Assembly (NCBI RefSeq): GCF_016890225.1
Contig: NZ_JAFELM010000044.1
Coordinates: forward strand, 62,001 to 126,000
Source: Bacillus suaedaesalsae
Lineage (GTDB): Bacteria; Bacillota; Bacilli; Bacillales; SA4
Direction: 5' to 3'
Length of the DNA: 64,000 nucleotides
The notes under the pieces were generated by a model. It was not told the origin of the DNA and searched no databases. It was given only the letters and a program-made list of their open reading frames with translations. The translations under genes and the position numbers were made by a program. Each line of letters begins with the position of its first letter. The first letter of the stretch is position 1. This document shows positions 8,420 to 18,773 of this stretch, piece after piece.

Positions 8420-9270
8420 TCTGTTTCCTCCGTTCTTTTCCAGCCTGTAACAAAGCTAATATCTAAAGCTTTATATGAGTGTGTAAGCATACCAAGTGAA
8501 ATAAAATCCACACCAGTTTTCCCATATTCACGTAACTGTTCAATCGTAATTCCGCCAGATGCTTCCGTTACAATATGCTTAGGCACAAGTTTAACAAACT
8601 CACTTACTTCACTAGGTGTACGATTATCAAACATTATGACATCAGCACCCACTTCTATTGCTTCGAGAACCTCTTCCTTTGTTTCTGTCTCGACTTCAAT
8701 TTTAACCATATGTCCAACCTTCTCTTTAACAGCCTTTACTGCATTTGTAATTCCACCGCTAAATGAAATATGGTTATCTTTAATCATTACACCGTCATAA
8801 AGACCATAGCGATGATTACTTCCTCCTCCACACGTAACCGCATATTTTTCAAACATTCTTAATCCTGGAGTTGTTTTCCTCGTATCACAAATCTTTGTGT
8901 GATTACTATCTAAAGCCATAACAGCGCTATACGTTAAAGTAGCAATTCCACTCATACGTTGAAGAAGATTTAGGATGATTCTTTCTGCCATTAATAAGTA
9001 AACAATAGGACCTTGTACGGTTGCAATTACATCACCAGGATGTAAAACTTCACCATCACGCTTGTGTAGTGTCACTTCAATGTTGGAATCAAAAAGATGT
9101 AAGCACTCTTTAATAACCTCCACCCCTGCAAGTACACCGCTTTCCTTTGCAATGATACTTCCTTCACCATTTTCTGTTTCTGGAAATATGGCTGTTGAGG
9201 TAACATCTCTTTCTCCTATATCCTCTAATAAAAATTGTTGTAAATTCTCTCGAAGTTTAATTTTATTCAT
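8416..9270 (-). CDS. nadC: Nicotinate-nucleotide pyrophosphorylase (carboxylating)
   Basis: NadC converts quinolinate and PRPP to nicotinate mononucleotide, CO2 and pyrophosphate, the third step of de novo NAD synthesis. The 284-residue sequence carries the family blocks [27 protein letters not shown], the [10 protein letters not shown] strand and the EASGGIT phosphate-binding loop near residue 240. It is ten bases downstream of nadB and overlaps nadA by four, so the three genes are one translationally linked unit. Confidence 0.97.
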   Translation of the reverse strand: MNKIKLRENLQQFLLEDIGERDVTSTAIFPETENGEGSIIAKESGVLAGVEVIKECLHLFDSNIEVTLHKRDGEVLHPGDVIATVQGPIVYLLMAERIILNLLQRMSGIATLTYSAVMALDSNHTKICDTRKTTPGLRMFEKYAVTCGGGSNHRYGLYDGVMIKDNHISFSGGITNAVKAVKEKVGHMVKIEVETETKEEVLEAIEVGADVIMFDNRTPSEVSEFVKLVPKHIVTEASGGITIEQLREYGKTGVDFISLGMLTHSYKALDISFVTGWKRTEETE

Positions 9271-9279
9271 TGTTTCCCC

Positions 9280-10812
9280 CTATGAAAGTACGACTTCATA
9301 TCTATTGCGAACAATTACTTTTTTAATCCATTCTTTCTTTTGGATTGGAATATCCTCTCGATAATGCCCTCCGCGACTTTCTTCTCTTCTTAATGCAGAG
9401 CTAGCAATTAACCATCCAGTTGTAATCATATTCATCCTACTAATCGATTCCTTTGACCAACTTGAATTGATCTTATAATGAACATGTGGCTCAAATTGCC
9501 TGATTAATTCTTCTAAACCCTCTCGATTCCTAACAATCCCAACATGTTTCATCATCAGCTTTTGTATATCCTGTTTACTAAAAAACTCAACATAGTTAGG
9601 AGCTTGTTCTACGTTCAATTTGTCATGGTTTTTATTTATCCTCGGTTTATTTCCATCCAAAATGGAATCGGCTAATCGATTTGCAAATACGATACCCTCA
9701 AGTAGAGAATTACTTGCTAGACGATTAGCGCCGTGAACTCTTGTACATGCTACTTCTCCAACAGCATACAAGCCTGGAATGTTCGTTTCGCTCATTTCAT
9801 TCACTTTAATTCCACCCATCATAAAATGGGCACCCGGAACAACTGGAAGTTTTCCTTCTTCTATAGAAATACCATTTTCCGAACATAGTTTTGATATCGT
9901 TGGAAAACGTTCTTTAAAGTTTTGAATCATTGAAATATCGAGAAATACATCTTTACCATTCTTTAACTCATTATAAATTGCTCTCGACACTATATCTCTC
10001 GGAGCTAAATCCAAAAGTGGATGTATTCCTTCCATAATGGGTAAACCATTTCCCAAGCGTAAAACGGCTCCTTCCCCTCGAACCGCTTCAGATACTAAAC
10101 CTACTGCCAGGCCATTAGATTTAAGCAGGGTCGGATGGAATTGAACAAACTCCATATCTAGTAACTCAGCCCCAGCACGGAATGCCATTGCATATCCGTC
10201 ACCAATGACACTAGAATCATTGGACGTATATTCATAAATGGCACCACATCCTCCTGTCGCAAGGATCACGTAATCTGCGTTGTATGTTACAAGATTGTTA
10301 TCTTCATCTAATGCATTCACTCCACGACAAAGTCCGTCATCCATTATTAAATCTATCGCCATGTGATGTTCAATAATACTGCAATTCTCTTTTAATCGCC
10401 CAAGCAAAAAGGAAATTAGTGCTTCTCCAGTTGCATCTCCACCAGCATGCAATATTCTTCTGTATGAGTGTGCCCCTTCATGCCCTAATAAAAGATTGCC
10501 TGTATTGTCTCTATCAAATTTCATTCCGCATTTAATCATTTCGTTTATATAGAGAGGTCCATTTCGAACTAACTGCCTAACTGCATCTTCTTCATTATGG
10601 TTACACCCTGCTACCAACGTATCTTGATAATGTGAAAACCAGCTATCTTCTTGATCAACCGATGAAGCAACCCCACCTTGAGCAAGCATTGAATTACTAT
10701 GACGTTTATTTGACTTTGTGAAAATAATCACATTCTTATCCATGCATAATCGACTTGCTGCTACTAACGCTGCTAAACCACTTCCGATAATAACAACATC
10801 TGACTTGGGCAT
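9280..10812 (-). CDS. nadB: L-aspartate oxidase
   Basis: NadB is the FAD flavoprotein that oxidises aspartate to iminoaspartate for NadA. The start at 10812 (MPKSDVVIIGSGLAALVA) follows GGGAGGC; an ATG eight codons upstream is poorly placed. The product is 510 residues with the FAD-binding GSGLAALVAA near residue 10, LAQGGVA, and the HPT and GEVACTRVHGANRLASNSLLEG blocks typical of the family. It is first in nadBCA and divergent from nifS-nadR, whose repressor probably controls both. Confidence 0.97.
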   Translation of the reverse strand: MPKSDVVIIGSGLAALVAASRLCMDKNVIIFTKSNKRHSNSMLAQGGVASSVDQEDSWFSHYQDTLVAGCNHNEEDAVRQLVRNGPLYINEMIKCGMKFDRDNTGNLLLGHEGAHSYRRILHAGGDATGEALISFLLGRLKENCSIIEHHMAIDLIMDDGLCRGVNALDEDNNLVTYNADYVILATGGCGAIYEYTSNDSSVIGDGYAMAFRAGAELLDMEFVQFHPTLLKSNGLAVGLVSEAVRGEGAVLRLGNGLPIMEGIHPLLDLAPRDIVSRAIYNELKNGKDVFLDISMIQNFKERFPTISKLCSENGISIEEGKLPVVPGAHFMMGGIKVNEMSETNIPGLYAVGEVACTRVHGANRLASNSLLEGIVFANRLADSILDGNKPRINKNHDKLNVEQAPNYVEFFSKQDIQKLMMKHVGIVRNREGLEELIRQFEPHVHYKINSSWSKESISRMNMITTGWLIASSALRREESRGGHYREDIPIQKKEWIKKVIVRNRYEVVLS

Positions 10813-11097
10813 ATATAATGCCTCCCATTTCCGCAAAAGTATTTACTACTGTCTTGACACTTATATTTACATATATTTAAACTGATGACAAGAGTTTTTT
10901 ATGATACAGTTAAAGAAAGGCACTATCCGTAAACGTTCTCGCTATTTGCCTAATTAAAATTACATATTAGTAACCAATCGTTTGCGATAGTTATTACTTT
11001 GAAGAGAAGATGCCCAGAAACCATACTGATTACGTGTTAATGGATTGTTCGGATAATAACAATCTATGTGAAAACAGTCTAAAGAAAAAGGGAATGA
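10813..11097. promoter_or_regulatory. Divergent nadB / nifS-nadR control region
   Basis: This gap holds both promoters. The palindrome TGTCTTGACA (10850-10859) is a candidate operator for the nicotinate-responsive repressor NadR, and TGACAAG lies at 10886-10892. Reading left, TTGTCA (10885-10890) could be the nadB -35. Reading right, TATGAT (10900-10905) is a plausible -10 for nifS with a weak -35 17 bp upstream. In B. subtilis YrxA represses both units. The operator assignment is inference. Confidence 0.45.
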
Positions 11098-12228
11098 ATG
11101 AACATGATTTATATGGACTATGCAGCGACCACTCCAATTCGTGAAGAAGCGCTTAACGCTTTTATAGATGCCTCGAAGAACTATTATGGAAATCCTAGTA
11201 GCTTACATGATATTGGTTCAAAAGCTTCTACGTTACTTGAAACATGTAGAATTGAGCTTGCTAAACTTATTGGTGGACAAGAGGAAGGGATCTTTTTTAC
11301 AAGTGGAGGATCTGAATCAAATATATTAGCCATTCGATCTTTATTAAAAGGAACAAACAAACAGGGAAAACATTTAATTACCACACAAATTGAACATTCG
11401 TCAGTGTTGAATTTATTTAAACAGCTTGAAGATGAAGGATATACCGTTACTTATTTAGGTGTAGATTCTTACGGACAAATTGACTTACAAGAGCTTAAGG
11501 AATCAATTACTGTAGAGACAGTGTTAGCTTCAATTCATCACGCAAATTCTGAAATAGGTACGATTCAACCTATTGAAGAGGTTGGATCAATTTTAAAAGA
11601 ACACAATGTACTTTTTCACACCGATACGGTTCAAACCTTTGGAAAAATTCCAGTACATGTACTCGATAGCCACATTGATAGTCTCTCGATTTCAAGTCAT
11701 AAAATCTATGGACCTAAAGGTGTGGGAGCATGCTATATAAATCCTACAATAAAATGGACTCCATATTTTGACTATACTTCTCATGAAAAGGGATTTCGAC
11801 CAGGAACTGTAAATGTACCAGGCATTGTCAGCTTCTTATATGCTGCGCAGCTAATTCATCAAGAAATGGATGTGAATGATAAAAGATTATCGCAACTACG
11901 CACTACACTTCTAAATGGAATCGAAGAAAAAGCATTACCGATACATATTGAAGGTCATCCTACTAATGTATTGTCTAATATTATAGGGGCTATTGTTAAA
12001 GGGATTGAGGGTCAATTAACGATGTTAGAGTGTAATCGAAGAAATATCGCAATTTCAACTGGAAGTGCATGTTCTGTAGGAAAGCAAGCGCCTTCTAAAA
12101 CGATGATTGCTACCGGGAAGGATCCACAAACAGCGAAACAATTTATTCGCCTTTCAATAGGTAGGCATACAACAGAAACAGATATTGCAAAGGTATTAGA
12201 AGTATTAGATGAGATTACATCAAAGTAA
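11098..12228 (+). CDS. nifS: Cysteine desulfurase NifS (NAD-cluster type)
   Basis: A PLP enzyme that takes sulfur from cysteine. In Bacillus the copy beside the nad genes matures the NadA Fe-S cluster. The protein shows YMDYAATTP at the start, the PLP lysine in SISSHKIYGPKGVGA (about residue 202) and the catalytic cysteine in STGSACSVGKQ (about 325). Two starts are possible: 11098 (MNMIYMDY), used here, and 11104, which matches B. subtilis better. The ribosome site AAAAGGG sits 5 and 11 bases before them respectively. It is followed 18 bp later by nadR. Confidence 0.94.
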   Translation: MNMIYMDYAATTPIREEALNAFIDASKNYYGNPSSLHDIGSKASTLLETCRIELAKLIGGQEEGIFFTSGGSESNILAIRSLLKGTNKQGKHLITTQIEHSSVLNLFKQLEDEGYTVTYLGVDSYGQIDLQELKESITVETVLASIHHANSEIGTIQPIEEVGSILKEHNVLFHTDTVQTFGKIPVHVLDSHIDSLSISSHKIYGPKGVGACYINPTIKWTPYFDYTSHEKGFRPGTVNVPGIVSFLYAAQLIHQEMDVNDKRLSQLRTTLLNGIEEKALPIHIEGHPTNVLSNIIGAIVKGIEGQLTMLECNRRNIAISTGSACSVGKQAPSKTMIATGKDPQTAKQFIRLSIGRHTTETDIAKVLEVLDEITSK

Positions 12229-12246
12229 GAAGGAAGGAAAATATAG

Positions 12247-12777
12247 GTGAAAAGAATATCTGGTGATGAAAGAAGGAATCATTTAGTGTCATGGTTAAAG
12301 ACTGCAACGGCTCCTATGACGGGAAGTGAACTTGCTGAAAGGGCTGGTGTAAGTAGGCAAGTCATAGTACAGGACATTTCTCTATTAAAAGCAAAAAATG
12401 AACCGGTTATTGCTACGTCAGAAGGGTATATATTTCTTCACTCGACGAAAAATGATACGCTATTTGAAAAGGTCATTGTTTGCAGCCACACTCCTGAACA
12501 AACAAAGCTTGAACTTTTTGCCATTGTAGACCACGGAGTTACAGTTAAGGATGTAAAAATTGAACATCCCATATACGGTGACCTGTCTGCATCAGTAATG
12601 GTTAGTAACAGAAATGAAGTAGAGTATTTTTTAAATAAAGTAGCCGATACGAATGCCCCACTTCTATCACAATTAACAGAAGGTATTCACTTACATACAT
12701 TACAGGCAGATTCATTAGATAAAATTGAAGGTGCGTGTCATATGTTAGAACAAATCGGAATACTCGTAAAGGCATAA
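12247..12777 (+). CDS. nadR: Nicotinate-responsive transcriptional repressor NadR (YrxA/NiaR)
   Basis: This 176-residue regulator has an amino-terminal helix-turn-helix of the HTH_11 type (GSELAERAGVSRQVIVQDI, about residues 21-40). The carboxyl 3H domain carries the name-giving histidines in VDHGV, EHPIYGD and GIHLHT. It represses NAD synthesis genes when nicotinate is plentiful in B. subtilis. The start codon is GTG at 12247 after GGAAGGAAAATATAG. It is downstream of nifS and divergent from nadBCA, its expected target. A strong bidirectional terminator follows at once. Confidence 0.93.
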   Translation: MKRISGDERRNHLVSWLKTATAPMTGSELAERAGVSRQVIVQDISLLKAKNEPVIATSEGYIFLHSTKNDTLFEKVIVCSHTPEQTKLELFAIVDHGVTVKDVKIEHPIYGDLSASVMVSNRNEVEYFLNKVADTNAPLLSQLTEGIHLHTLQADSLDKIEGACHMLEQIGILVKA

Positions 12778-12826
12778 AAAAATCGAGGTGTGTACTTGTA
12801 CTATCAAATACACACCTCGATTTTTT
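12777..12826. terminator. Bidirectional terminator between nadR and pheA
   Basis: Eighteen-base inverted repeat (12777-12794 with 12809-12826), core ATCGAGGTGTGTA, 14-base loop, with A-run and T-run flanks. It serves nadR on the plus strand and possibly pheA on the minus strand. Confidence 0.92.
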
Positions 12827-12842
12827 ATTTTGGATGTTTACG

Positions 12843-12915
12843 GATTGATTGTTGTTTTTTGAACAAGTCTAGAACACATTAATTTATATGATTCCGAGTC
12901 AACTTTTCGAAAAAT
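12843..12915. repeat. Partial copy of a dispersed intergenic element
   Basis: The stretch begins GATTGATTGTTGTTTTTTGA and continues ACAAGTCTAGAACAC. It resembles the start of the element at 13860-13994 and, more weakly, that at 60721-60881. The distal half is not recognisable. Confidence 0.4.
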
Positions 12916-12919
12916 GCCA

Positions 12920-13765
12920 TTATTTTTGAATGATCGGATAACTTCCTAAGCAAACTACGCCACATCCTAGAGCCTCTAGCTCATGAATTGCACTCGTAAT
13001 TAAGATGGATTCTATCGTTCCTTCTAAATCAATAATAAACAAGTATCGTCCTAGTCCCGTTTTCATGGGACGAGATTCTATTTTAGATAAGTTAATTTTT
13101 CTCCAAGCAAAGGCAGATAATACTTGATGGAGGGCACCTGCTTGATCTGAAGGTAAAGTTACAATGAGTGTTGTTTTTGTACTTACCTCCTTTGAAATAC
13201 TTAGCTCTTGCTCTCTTCCCTTTTTACAGACTACGATAAACCTCGTATGATTAATTTCATAATCATGGATGTTTTGATCAACCACCGTTAAATGGTATTC
13301 CTCTGCTGCCAATTCATTTGCGATGGCTGCAATTGGTATCTCGGGATTGTTTGCTACAAATTGAGCTGCGCCACTTGTAGATAGAGATTGTATTTGATCT
13401 ACTGAAGGATAATGGTTATACAAAAACTTCCGACACTGCGCAAGAGCATGTGGGTGAGAATATATAGACTTAATTTCATTGCTTTCATTGTTTGGATGAA
13501 TCATTAAATGCTGCTGTATGGGAACAATGATCTCTGCTACAATCGGCAGGGATTGTTCGTGGATTAAATAATCAAGTGTAATGGTTACTGAGCCCTCAAT
13601 TGTATTTTCTAATGGCACTACTCCAAAATCGACTTCTTCATTTTTGACTGCATCAAGACAATCAAAGATCGATTCAAATGCAATTCTTTTATTATGTATA
13701 AATACCCTTTTTACCGCTTGCTCTGTAAAAGAAGATTTTGGACCTAAATAACCGACAGTATTCAA
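12920..13765 (-). CDS. pheA: Prephenate dehydratase
   Basis: PheA converts prephenate to phenylpyruvate in phenylalanine synthesis. The 281-residue protein has the catalytic domain (residues 1 to about 180: VGYLGPKSSFTEQA, PLENTIEGSV, and the NHTRF motif) and a carboxyl ACT domain (about 195-275) with the ESRP effector motif. The start is a TTG behind GGGGAG. B. subtilis has the ACT-domain gene pheB between obg and pheA, but none is found here. Its own promoter probably lies in the 13766-13815 gap. Confidence 0.96.
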   Translation of the reverse strand: MNTVGYLGPKSSFTEQAVKRVFIHNKRIAFESIFDCLDAVKNEEVDFGVVPLENTIEGSVTITLDYLIHEQSLPIVAEIIVPIQQHLMIHPNNESNEIKSIYSHPHALAQCRKFLYNHYPSVDQIQSLSTSGAAQFVANNPEIPIAAIANELAAEEYHLTVVDQNIHDYEINHTRFIVVCKKGREQELSISKEVSTKTTLIVTLPSDQAGALHQVLSAFAWRKINLSKIESRPMKTGLGRYLFIIDLEGTIESILITSAIHELEALGCGVVCLGSYPIIQK

Positions 13766-13815
13766 GTTTCTCCCCTACCTTTAACACTTTATAGTAATAA
13801 AGTTATCAAATTCAA

Positions 13816-13845
13816 CAAAAGGCTGTCATCATGACAGCCTCTTTT
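13816..13845 (-). terminator. Intrinsic terminator downstream of obg
   Basis: Palindrome AGGCTGTCAT/ATGACAGCCT (13820-13840) with a T-rich tail in both directions (CCTTTTG on minus, CTCTTTTATT on plus). It closes the spo0B-obg unit before pheA. Confidence 0.8.
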
Positions 13846-13859
13846 ATTAAGATGGTTTC

Positions 13860-13994
13860 ACATCGATTGTTTTTTCGAACAATCTAGAAAACGTATTTAG
13901 TAATGTTTCAGGTCATCTTTTCTTCAAAGTGAATGAAAAGTGAATAAAGAGTACACAAACATTGAAGTCAAGATGTTTCCGAAAAGAGCCTTTA
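13860..13994. repeat. Dispersed intergenic element next to the obg stop
   Basis: About 135 bp bounded by ATCGATTGTTTTTTCGA at one end and CGAAAAGAGCCTTTATTA at the other, the latter touching the obg stop codon. The same two ends, in the same order, bound the 60721-60881 element next to the lonB stop. The interiors differ. Confidence 0.6.
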
Positions 13995-15308
<1,314 letters not shown>

Positions 15309-15318
15309 TTATTGCTTA

Positions 15319-15861
15319 TTATTTCTCGCTTTGTATCAATAATTCAAATGATAATTCTTTTTCACTTACTGAAAACTCAGAAGAGACAGGTATATTATTG
15401 GAGACTTGAGACTGTAACCAGTCATGCAATCTCTGACTATCCGTTATTGTGCCACTAAAATCAAAAAAGAAACGAACATCTGAGTCCTCTGTATGAATGG
15501 ATAAGCTTAAATGATTTTCGCCCGCATTCAATACCGATTCATTTAATAGTGTAAAGAAAGTATCACACCATGTAACCATTTCATCATCATAGCTTGAAAG
15601 ATTCACTGTGTTTCCTAACACTTCAAATTCTAGAGAGAAATTATGACATTCCCAATTGTAAGTCATTAAAAAACCTGCAAGCTTGTCCAGTTGTAGGTTC
15701 GTTAATTTTGCTTCATTTTGAGTTTCCATGACAATTTCCTCTATAATATCCTTTACACGATCAATTCGATTTAAATCAATGTTTGCTTTTATTAATTGAA
15801 GTTTATTTAACCAATCATGGCGAGAGTGACGCAAAACATCAACTACATTCCATTCTTTCAT
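15319..15861 (-). CDS. spo0B: Sporulation phosphotransferase Spo0B
   Basis: Spo0B passes phosphate from Spo0F to Spo0A in the sporulation phosphorelay. The ATG at 15861 follows TAGGAGTG with good spacing and gives 180 residues; a GTG two codons earlier is too close to the ribosome site. The helical hairpin carries RHSRHDWLNKLQLIK, with His15 equivalent to the phosphorylated His30 of B. subtilis. The carboxyl part is a degenerate kinase-like domain. The gene lacks the short amino extension of the B. subtilis protein. It precedes obg in the same unit. Confidence 0.95.
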   Translation of the reverse strand: MKEWNVVDVLRHSRHDWLNKLQLIKANIDLNRIDRVKDIIEEIVMETQNEAKLTNLQLDKLAGFLMTYNWECHNFSLEFEVLGNTVNLSSYDDEMVTWCDTFFTLLNESVLNAGENHLSLSIHTEDSDVRFFFDFSGTITDSQRLHDWLQSQVSNNIPVSSEFSVSEKELSFELLIQSEK

Positions 15862-16065
15862 GGTCACACTCCTAACTTAGGCATTGCCACATTTTTCAAA
15901 TTCCGATTATGTAATGTGATCATTATAACATCATTAGTCTACTATACCATACTGTCACTTTGATGAGTAAACAGTTTTTTCCAAATCTCGGAAAGGACGA
16001 TACAACAGTGGATGCTGGTTTTGAGTCAACCTACTCCATCACACCGTCTGTATCTATGTCTAACA

Positions 16066-16103
16066 ATAAAATAAAGCTCTAGCCTAAACAGGCTAGAGCT
16101 TTA
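16066..16103 (-). terminator. Intrinsic terminator of rplU-prp-rpmA
   Basis: Fourteen-base perfect stem TAAAGCTCTAGCCT (16072-16085) with its complement (16090-16103), four-base loop, then TTTTATT on the minus strand. Confidence 0.92.
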
Positions 16104-16113
16104 TCGTTTCACC

Positions 16114-16404
16114 TTATGCTTCTTGTGCAGTAGGATAAACACTTACTTGCTTACGGTCACGGCCAAGACGTTCGAACTTAACCACTCCATCAACTTTTGC
16201 AAAAAGTGTATCGTCTCCACCAATACCAACGTTTACACCTGGATAAATCTTAGTTCCACGTTGACGGTAAAGAATTGAACCACCTGATACATGTTGTCCG
16301 TCAGCACGCTTAGCACCAAGACGCTTTGAACGAGAGTCACGTCCGTTCTTAGTAGAACCTACTCCCTTTTTAGATGCGAATAACTGAAGGTCTAATCTTA
16401 ACAT
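16114..16404 (-). CDS. rpmA: 50S ribosomal protein L27
   Basis: L27 reaches the peptidyl transferase centre of the 50S subunit. The 96-residue sequence has the Firmicute amino extension [10 protein letters not shown] before [14 protein letters not shown]. That extension is removed by the protease Prp, encoded just upstream. The rplU-prp-rpmA order is conserved in Firmicutes. It follows GGAGGTGG and ends at a strong terminator. Confidence 0.98.
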   Translation of the reverse strand: MLRLDLQLFASKKGVGSTKNGRDSRSKRLGAKRADGQHVSGGSILYRQRGTKIYPGVNVGIGGDDTLFAKVDGVVKFERLGRDRKQVSVYPTAQEA

Positions 16405-16430
16405 TCATTCCACCTCCTATATAGTAGGAA

Positions 16431-16769
16431 TTAATACTCTATTTCTTTTTCAAGAATATCTACATATTCCGAATAGTCTGTTTCAATTGTTCGAAATGAT
16501 ACAAGCATACTTTCCAGTAATAATTGGACTTTACTCAATATTGACTCATCCAGTGAGGATGGAATACTAATATCTAGAAAACCACTATCCTGAACAACAG
16601 GCAATTCTACACCACATAATACTTCAATAGCATTAATAGATCCAATTGCAACCGCTGATACACCTGCACAAACAATATCTTTTCCCGGTACATCATATTC
16701 AGCATGACCTGACATCGTAATGTTTTCAATCAAGCCTTTATCAGTTCGGGTGATGTCAATGTAAATCAT
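16431..16769 (-). CDS. prp: Ribosomal-processing cysteine protease Prp
   Basis: Prp cleaves the amino-terminal extension of L27, a step shown to be essential in Staphylococcus aureus. The 112-residue protein has the catalytic pair at the expected places: His22 in the SGHAEY motif and Cys34 in KDIVCAGVSA. It lies between rplU (4 bp) and rpmA (26 bp). The B. subtilis counterpart was named YsxB. Confidence 0.95.
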   Translation of the reverse strand: MIYIDITRTDKGLIENITMSGHAEYDVPGKDIVCAGVSAVAIGSINAIEVLCGVELPVVQDSGFLDISIPSSLDESILSKVQLLLESMLVSFRTIETDYSEYVDILEKEIEY

Positions 16770-16773
16770 AATC

Positions 16774-17082
16774 TTATGCGTTGATAGCTTCGATTACAAC
16801 TTTAGTGTAAGGTTGACGGTGACCTTGCTTTTTACGGTTGTTTTTCTTAGCCTTGTATTTGAAGACAATTAGCTTCTTTCCACGACCTTGCTTTTCAACC
16901 TTACCAGTTACAGTAGCTCCTGCAACTAATGGGCTACCAACCTTAACGTTGTCTCCACCTACGAAAAGAACTTTGTCAAAAGTTACAGTTTCGCCTTCAG
17001 TAGCGTTTACCTTTTCAATGTAAACCGCTTGACCTGCTTCAACTTTAATTTGCTTACCACCAGTTTCGATAATTGCGTACAT
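16774..17082 (-). CDS. rplU: 50S ribosomal protein L21
   Basis: L21 binds 23S rRNA domain II with L20. The start at 17082 ([15 protein letters not shown]) follows GAGGAGGTG and gives the standard 102 residues. The ORF is open 23 codons further upstream, but that part is the leader RNA. The [14 protein letters not shown] tail is typical. It leads the operon rplU-prp-rpmA. Confidence 0.98.
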   Translation of the reverse strand: MYAIIETGGKQIKVEAGQAVYIEKVNATEGETVTFDKVLFVGGDNVKVGSPLVAGATVTGKVEKQGRGKKLIVFKYKAKKNNRKKQGHRQPYTKVVIEAINA

Positions 17083-17220
17083 ATTTTGCACCTCCTCATA
17101 TAAGTTAAGACTCGCCATCACAGGTTTATGTAGGTTATTTGGGTAAACCATCTAACTAGCATAATTACGAATACCTGATCTGTGCGGTTGTAGCAATGGT
17201 GCGCTACAAGTCCAACATAA
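17083..17220 (-). ncRNA. Probable L21 autoregulatory leader
   Basis: The leader before rplU contains GTTGGACTTGTAGC followed by a hairpin TTGTAGC/GCTACAA (17188-17194 with 17203-17209) and an ACCGCACAGATCA tract. These features resemble the ribosomal L21 leader found ahead of rplU in Bacilli. Feedback by L21 is inferred, and a covariance-model search would settle it. Confidence 0.55.
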
Positions 17221-17247
17221 AAATGTTAACATATCATATTATGATAG

Positions 17248-18693
17248 TCAACCAGAATTCATTCGTTCTTCTATTTCTTTTAGTGAACCGATATGTCGAA
17301 TATAGTAATTAGGTTTAACATCTTTCATTTCAGAAACATACAGCTTTACACGAAGGGCATTTTCGAGTAAGTCAAACATTTGTGTTTCATTCATAAGTTC
17401 CACTAAATGAAATGTAGCCTCAATCCAAATTACTTCTGCATCATTACCTCTTAGTTCCATCAGTTCACGTTCGAGCTTGTACATAAGTGAGTTTTTTGAT
17501 TGAACATATCCATTTCCACATGTTATACATTGCTCTGTTTGTTGATGCACTATATTTTCTCGAACTCGTTTTCTTGTCATTTCTAGTATTCCTAATTGTG
17601 TAAAACCATAGACGACCGTACGTGTACGATCTTTCTTTAAGTGCTCTGAAAAGACTCGTATTAGCTTTGCTTTATCTTCGGCTGACTTCATATCAATTAA
17701 ATCAATTAAAATCATACCGCCAATGTCACGAAGACGAAGCTGTCTGGCGATTTCAACTACAGCCTGTTCATTTGTTTTGAAAACAGTGTCCTTTAAGTTG
17801 GTCTTTCCTGTAAACTTACCTGTATTCACGTCAATAACAGTCATCGCTTCTGTATGTTCAATAATTAAATAGGAGCCATTAGAAAGCCATACAATTTTTT
17901 TGGATAACCGGTCGACTTCTGTTTCTAATGAATAGTGAGTAAATATATTCTCCTTGCCATCGTAGTATTGAACACTCAAATTCGGATACGCATGCTTTAT
18001 TCGTTGAAAATCGTGACTCGTGTCAACGATTACTTCGTGGATCGTTTCAGTGCCTATAGACTTTAGATATCTTTCAGATAGATGATCAGAAGCATGTAAA
18101 AGGGCAGGTGCTTTTGTATGCTTTTGTTTTTCCTGTATTTCGTTGTATACATTTCGTAGCTTGTCCAATTCTTTCTGTATCTCTTCAACTGAACAATTTT
18201 CAGTTGACGTTCTGGCGACAACCCCTTCAGGACTTCTTAACATATCATTAAAAAGATTTCTCCAAAAGCTCCTTGTTTCTTCATTTTTCATTTTCTTAGA
18301 AATCGCTACATAGTTACCGTTTGGCACATAAATGATCGAGTGGCCACCTACTTCAATTACGTTGGTTAGCTTTGGTCCCTTTGTTCCAACACTATTTTTC
18401 TCAACCTGAACGAGAAGTGACTCACCTTCACGTACAAACTCACTTATATTTTTCTCTCTTTTTGTTTCCAGAGTGTTTGTATGATACGTGATGAGTTGGT
18501 CCCGGTGAAGAAACCCATTCTTCTCAAGTCCAATATCAACAAATGCTGCCTGCATGCCTGGCAGTACTTTCGTCACTCTTCCTATATAAATATTGCCGGT
18601 TAAATCCTCTGAGGCAGGATGGCTAAAATAAAATTCAGCCGCCTTAGCATCTTCTAAGACGGCGATTCTTTTTTCGGTTGTTAGTAAATTCAT
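17248..18693 (-). CDS. rng: Ribonuclease E/G family endoribonuclease
   Basis: RNase E/G cleaves single-stranded AU-rich RNA in rRNA maturation and decay. The 481-residue protein has an S1 domain (about 35-120: IYIGRVTKVLPGMQAAFVDIG) and the catalytic DNase I-like region with metal ligands in DVNTGKF and LIDLIDM. The zinc-link-type CITCGNG motif is near residue 405. It is RNase G-sized, without the long RNase E scaffold. The start at 18693 (MNLLTTEKRIAVLE) is preferred over a TTG eight codons earlier. B. subtilis lacks this enzyme, but other Bacilli have it between spoIVFB and rplU. Confidence 0.93.
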   Translation of the reverse strand: MNLLTTEKRIAVLEDAKAAEFYFSHPASEDLTGNIYIGRVTKVLPGMQAAFVDIGLEKNGFLHRDQLITYHTNTLETKREKNISEFVREGESLLVQVEKNSVGTKGPKLTNVIEVGGHSIIYVPNGNYVAISKKMKNEETRSFWRNLFNDMLRSPEGVVARTSTENCSVEEIQKELDKLRNVYNEIQEKQKHTKAPALLHASDHLSERYLKSIGTETIHEVIVDTSHDFQRIKHAYPNLSVQYYDGKENIFTHYSLETEVDRLSKKIVWLSNGSYLIIEHTEAMTVIDVNTGKFTGKTNLKDTVFKTNEQAVVEIARQLRLRDIGGMILIDLIDMKSAEDKAKLIRVFSEHLKKDRTRTVVYGFTQLGILEMTRKRVRENIVHQQTEQCITCGNGYVQSKNSLMYKLERELMELRGNDAEVIWIEATFHLVELMNETQMFDLLENALRVKLYVSEMKDVKPNYYIRHIGSLKEIEERMNSG

Positions 18694-18773
18694 GATTACT
18701 CTTCTATTCAACGTCAATCACCACTTATTTCTACAGTCATTAGTATCACTTTACTGGTTTCATGACGCCTAAG

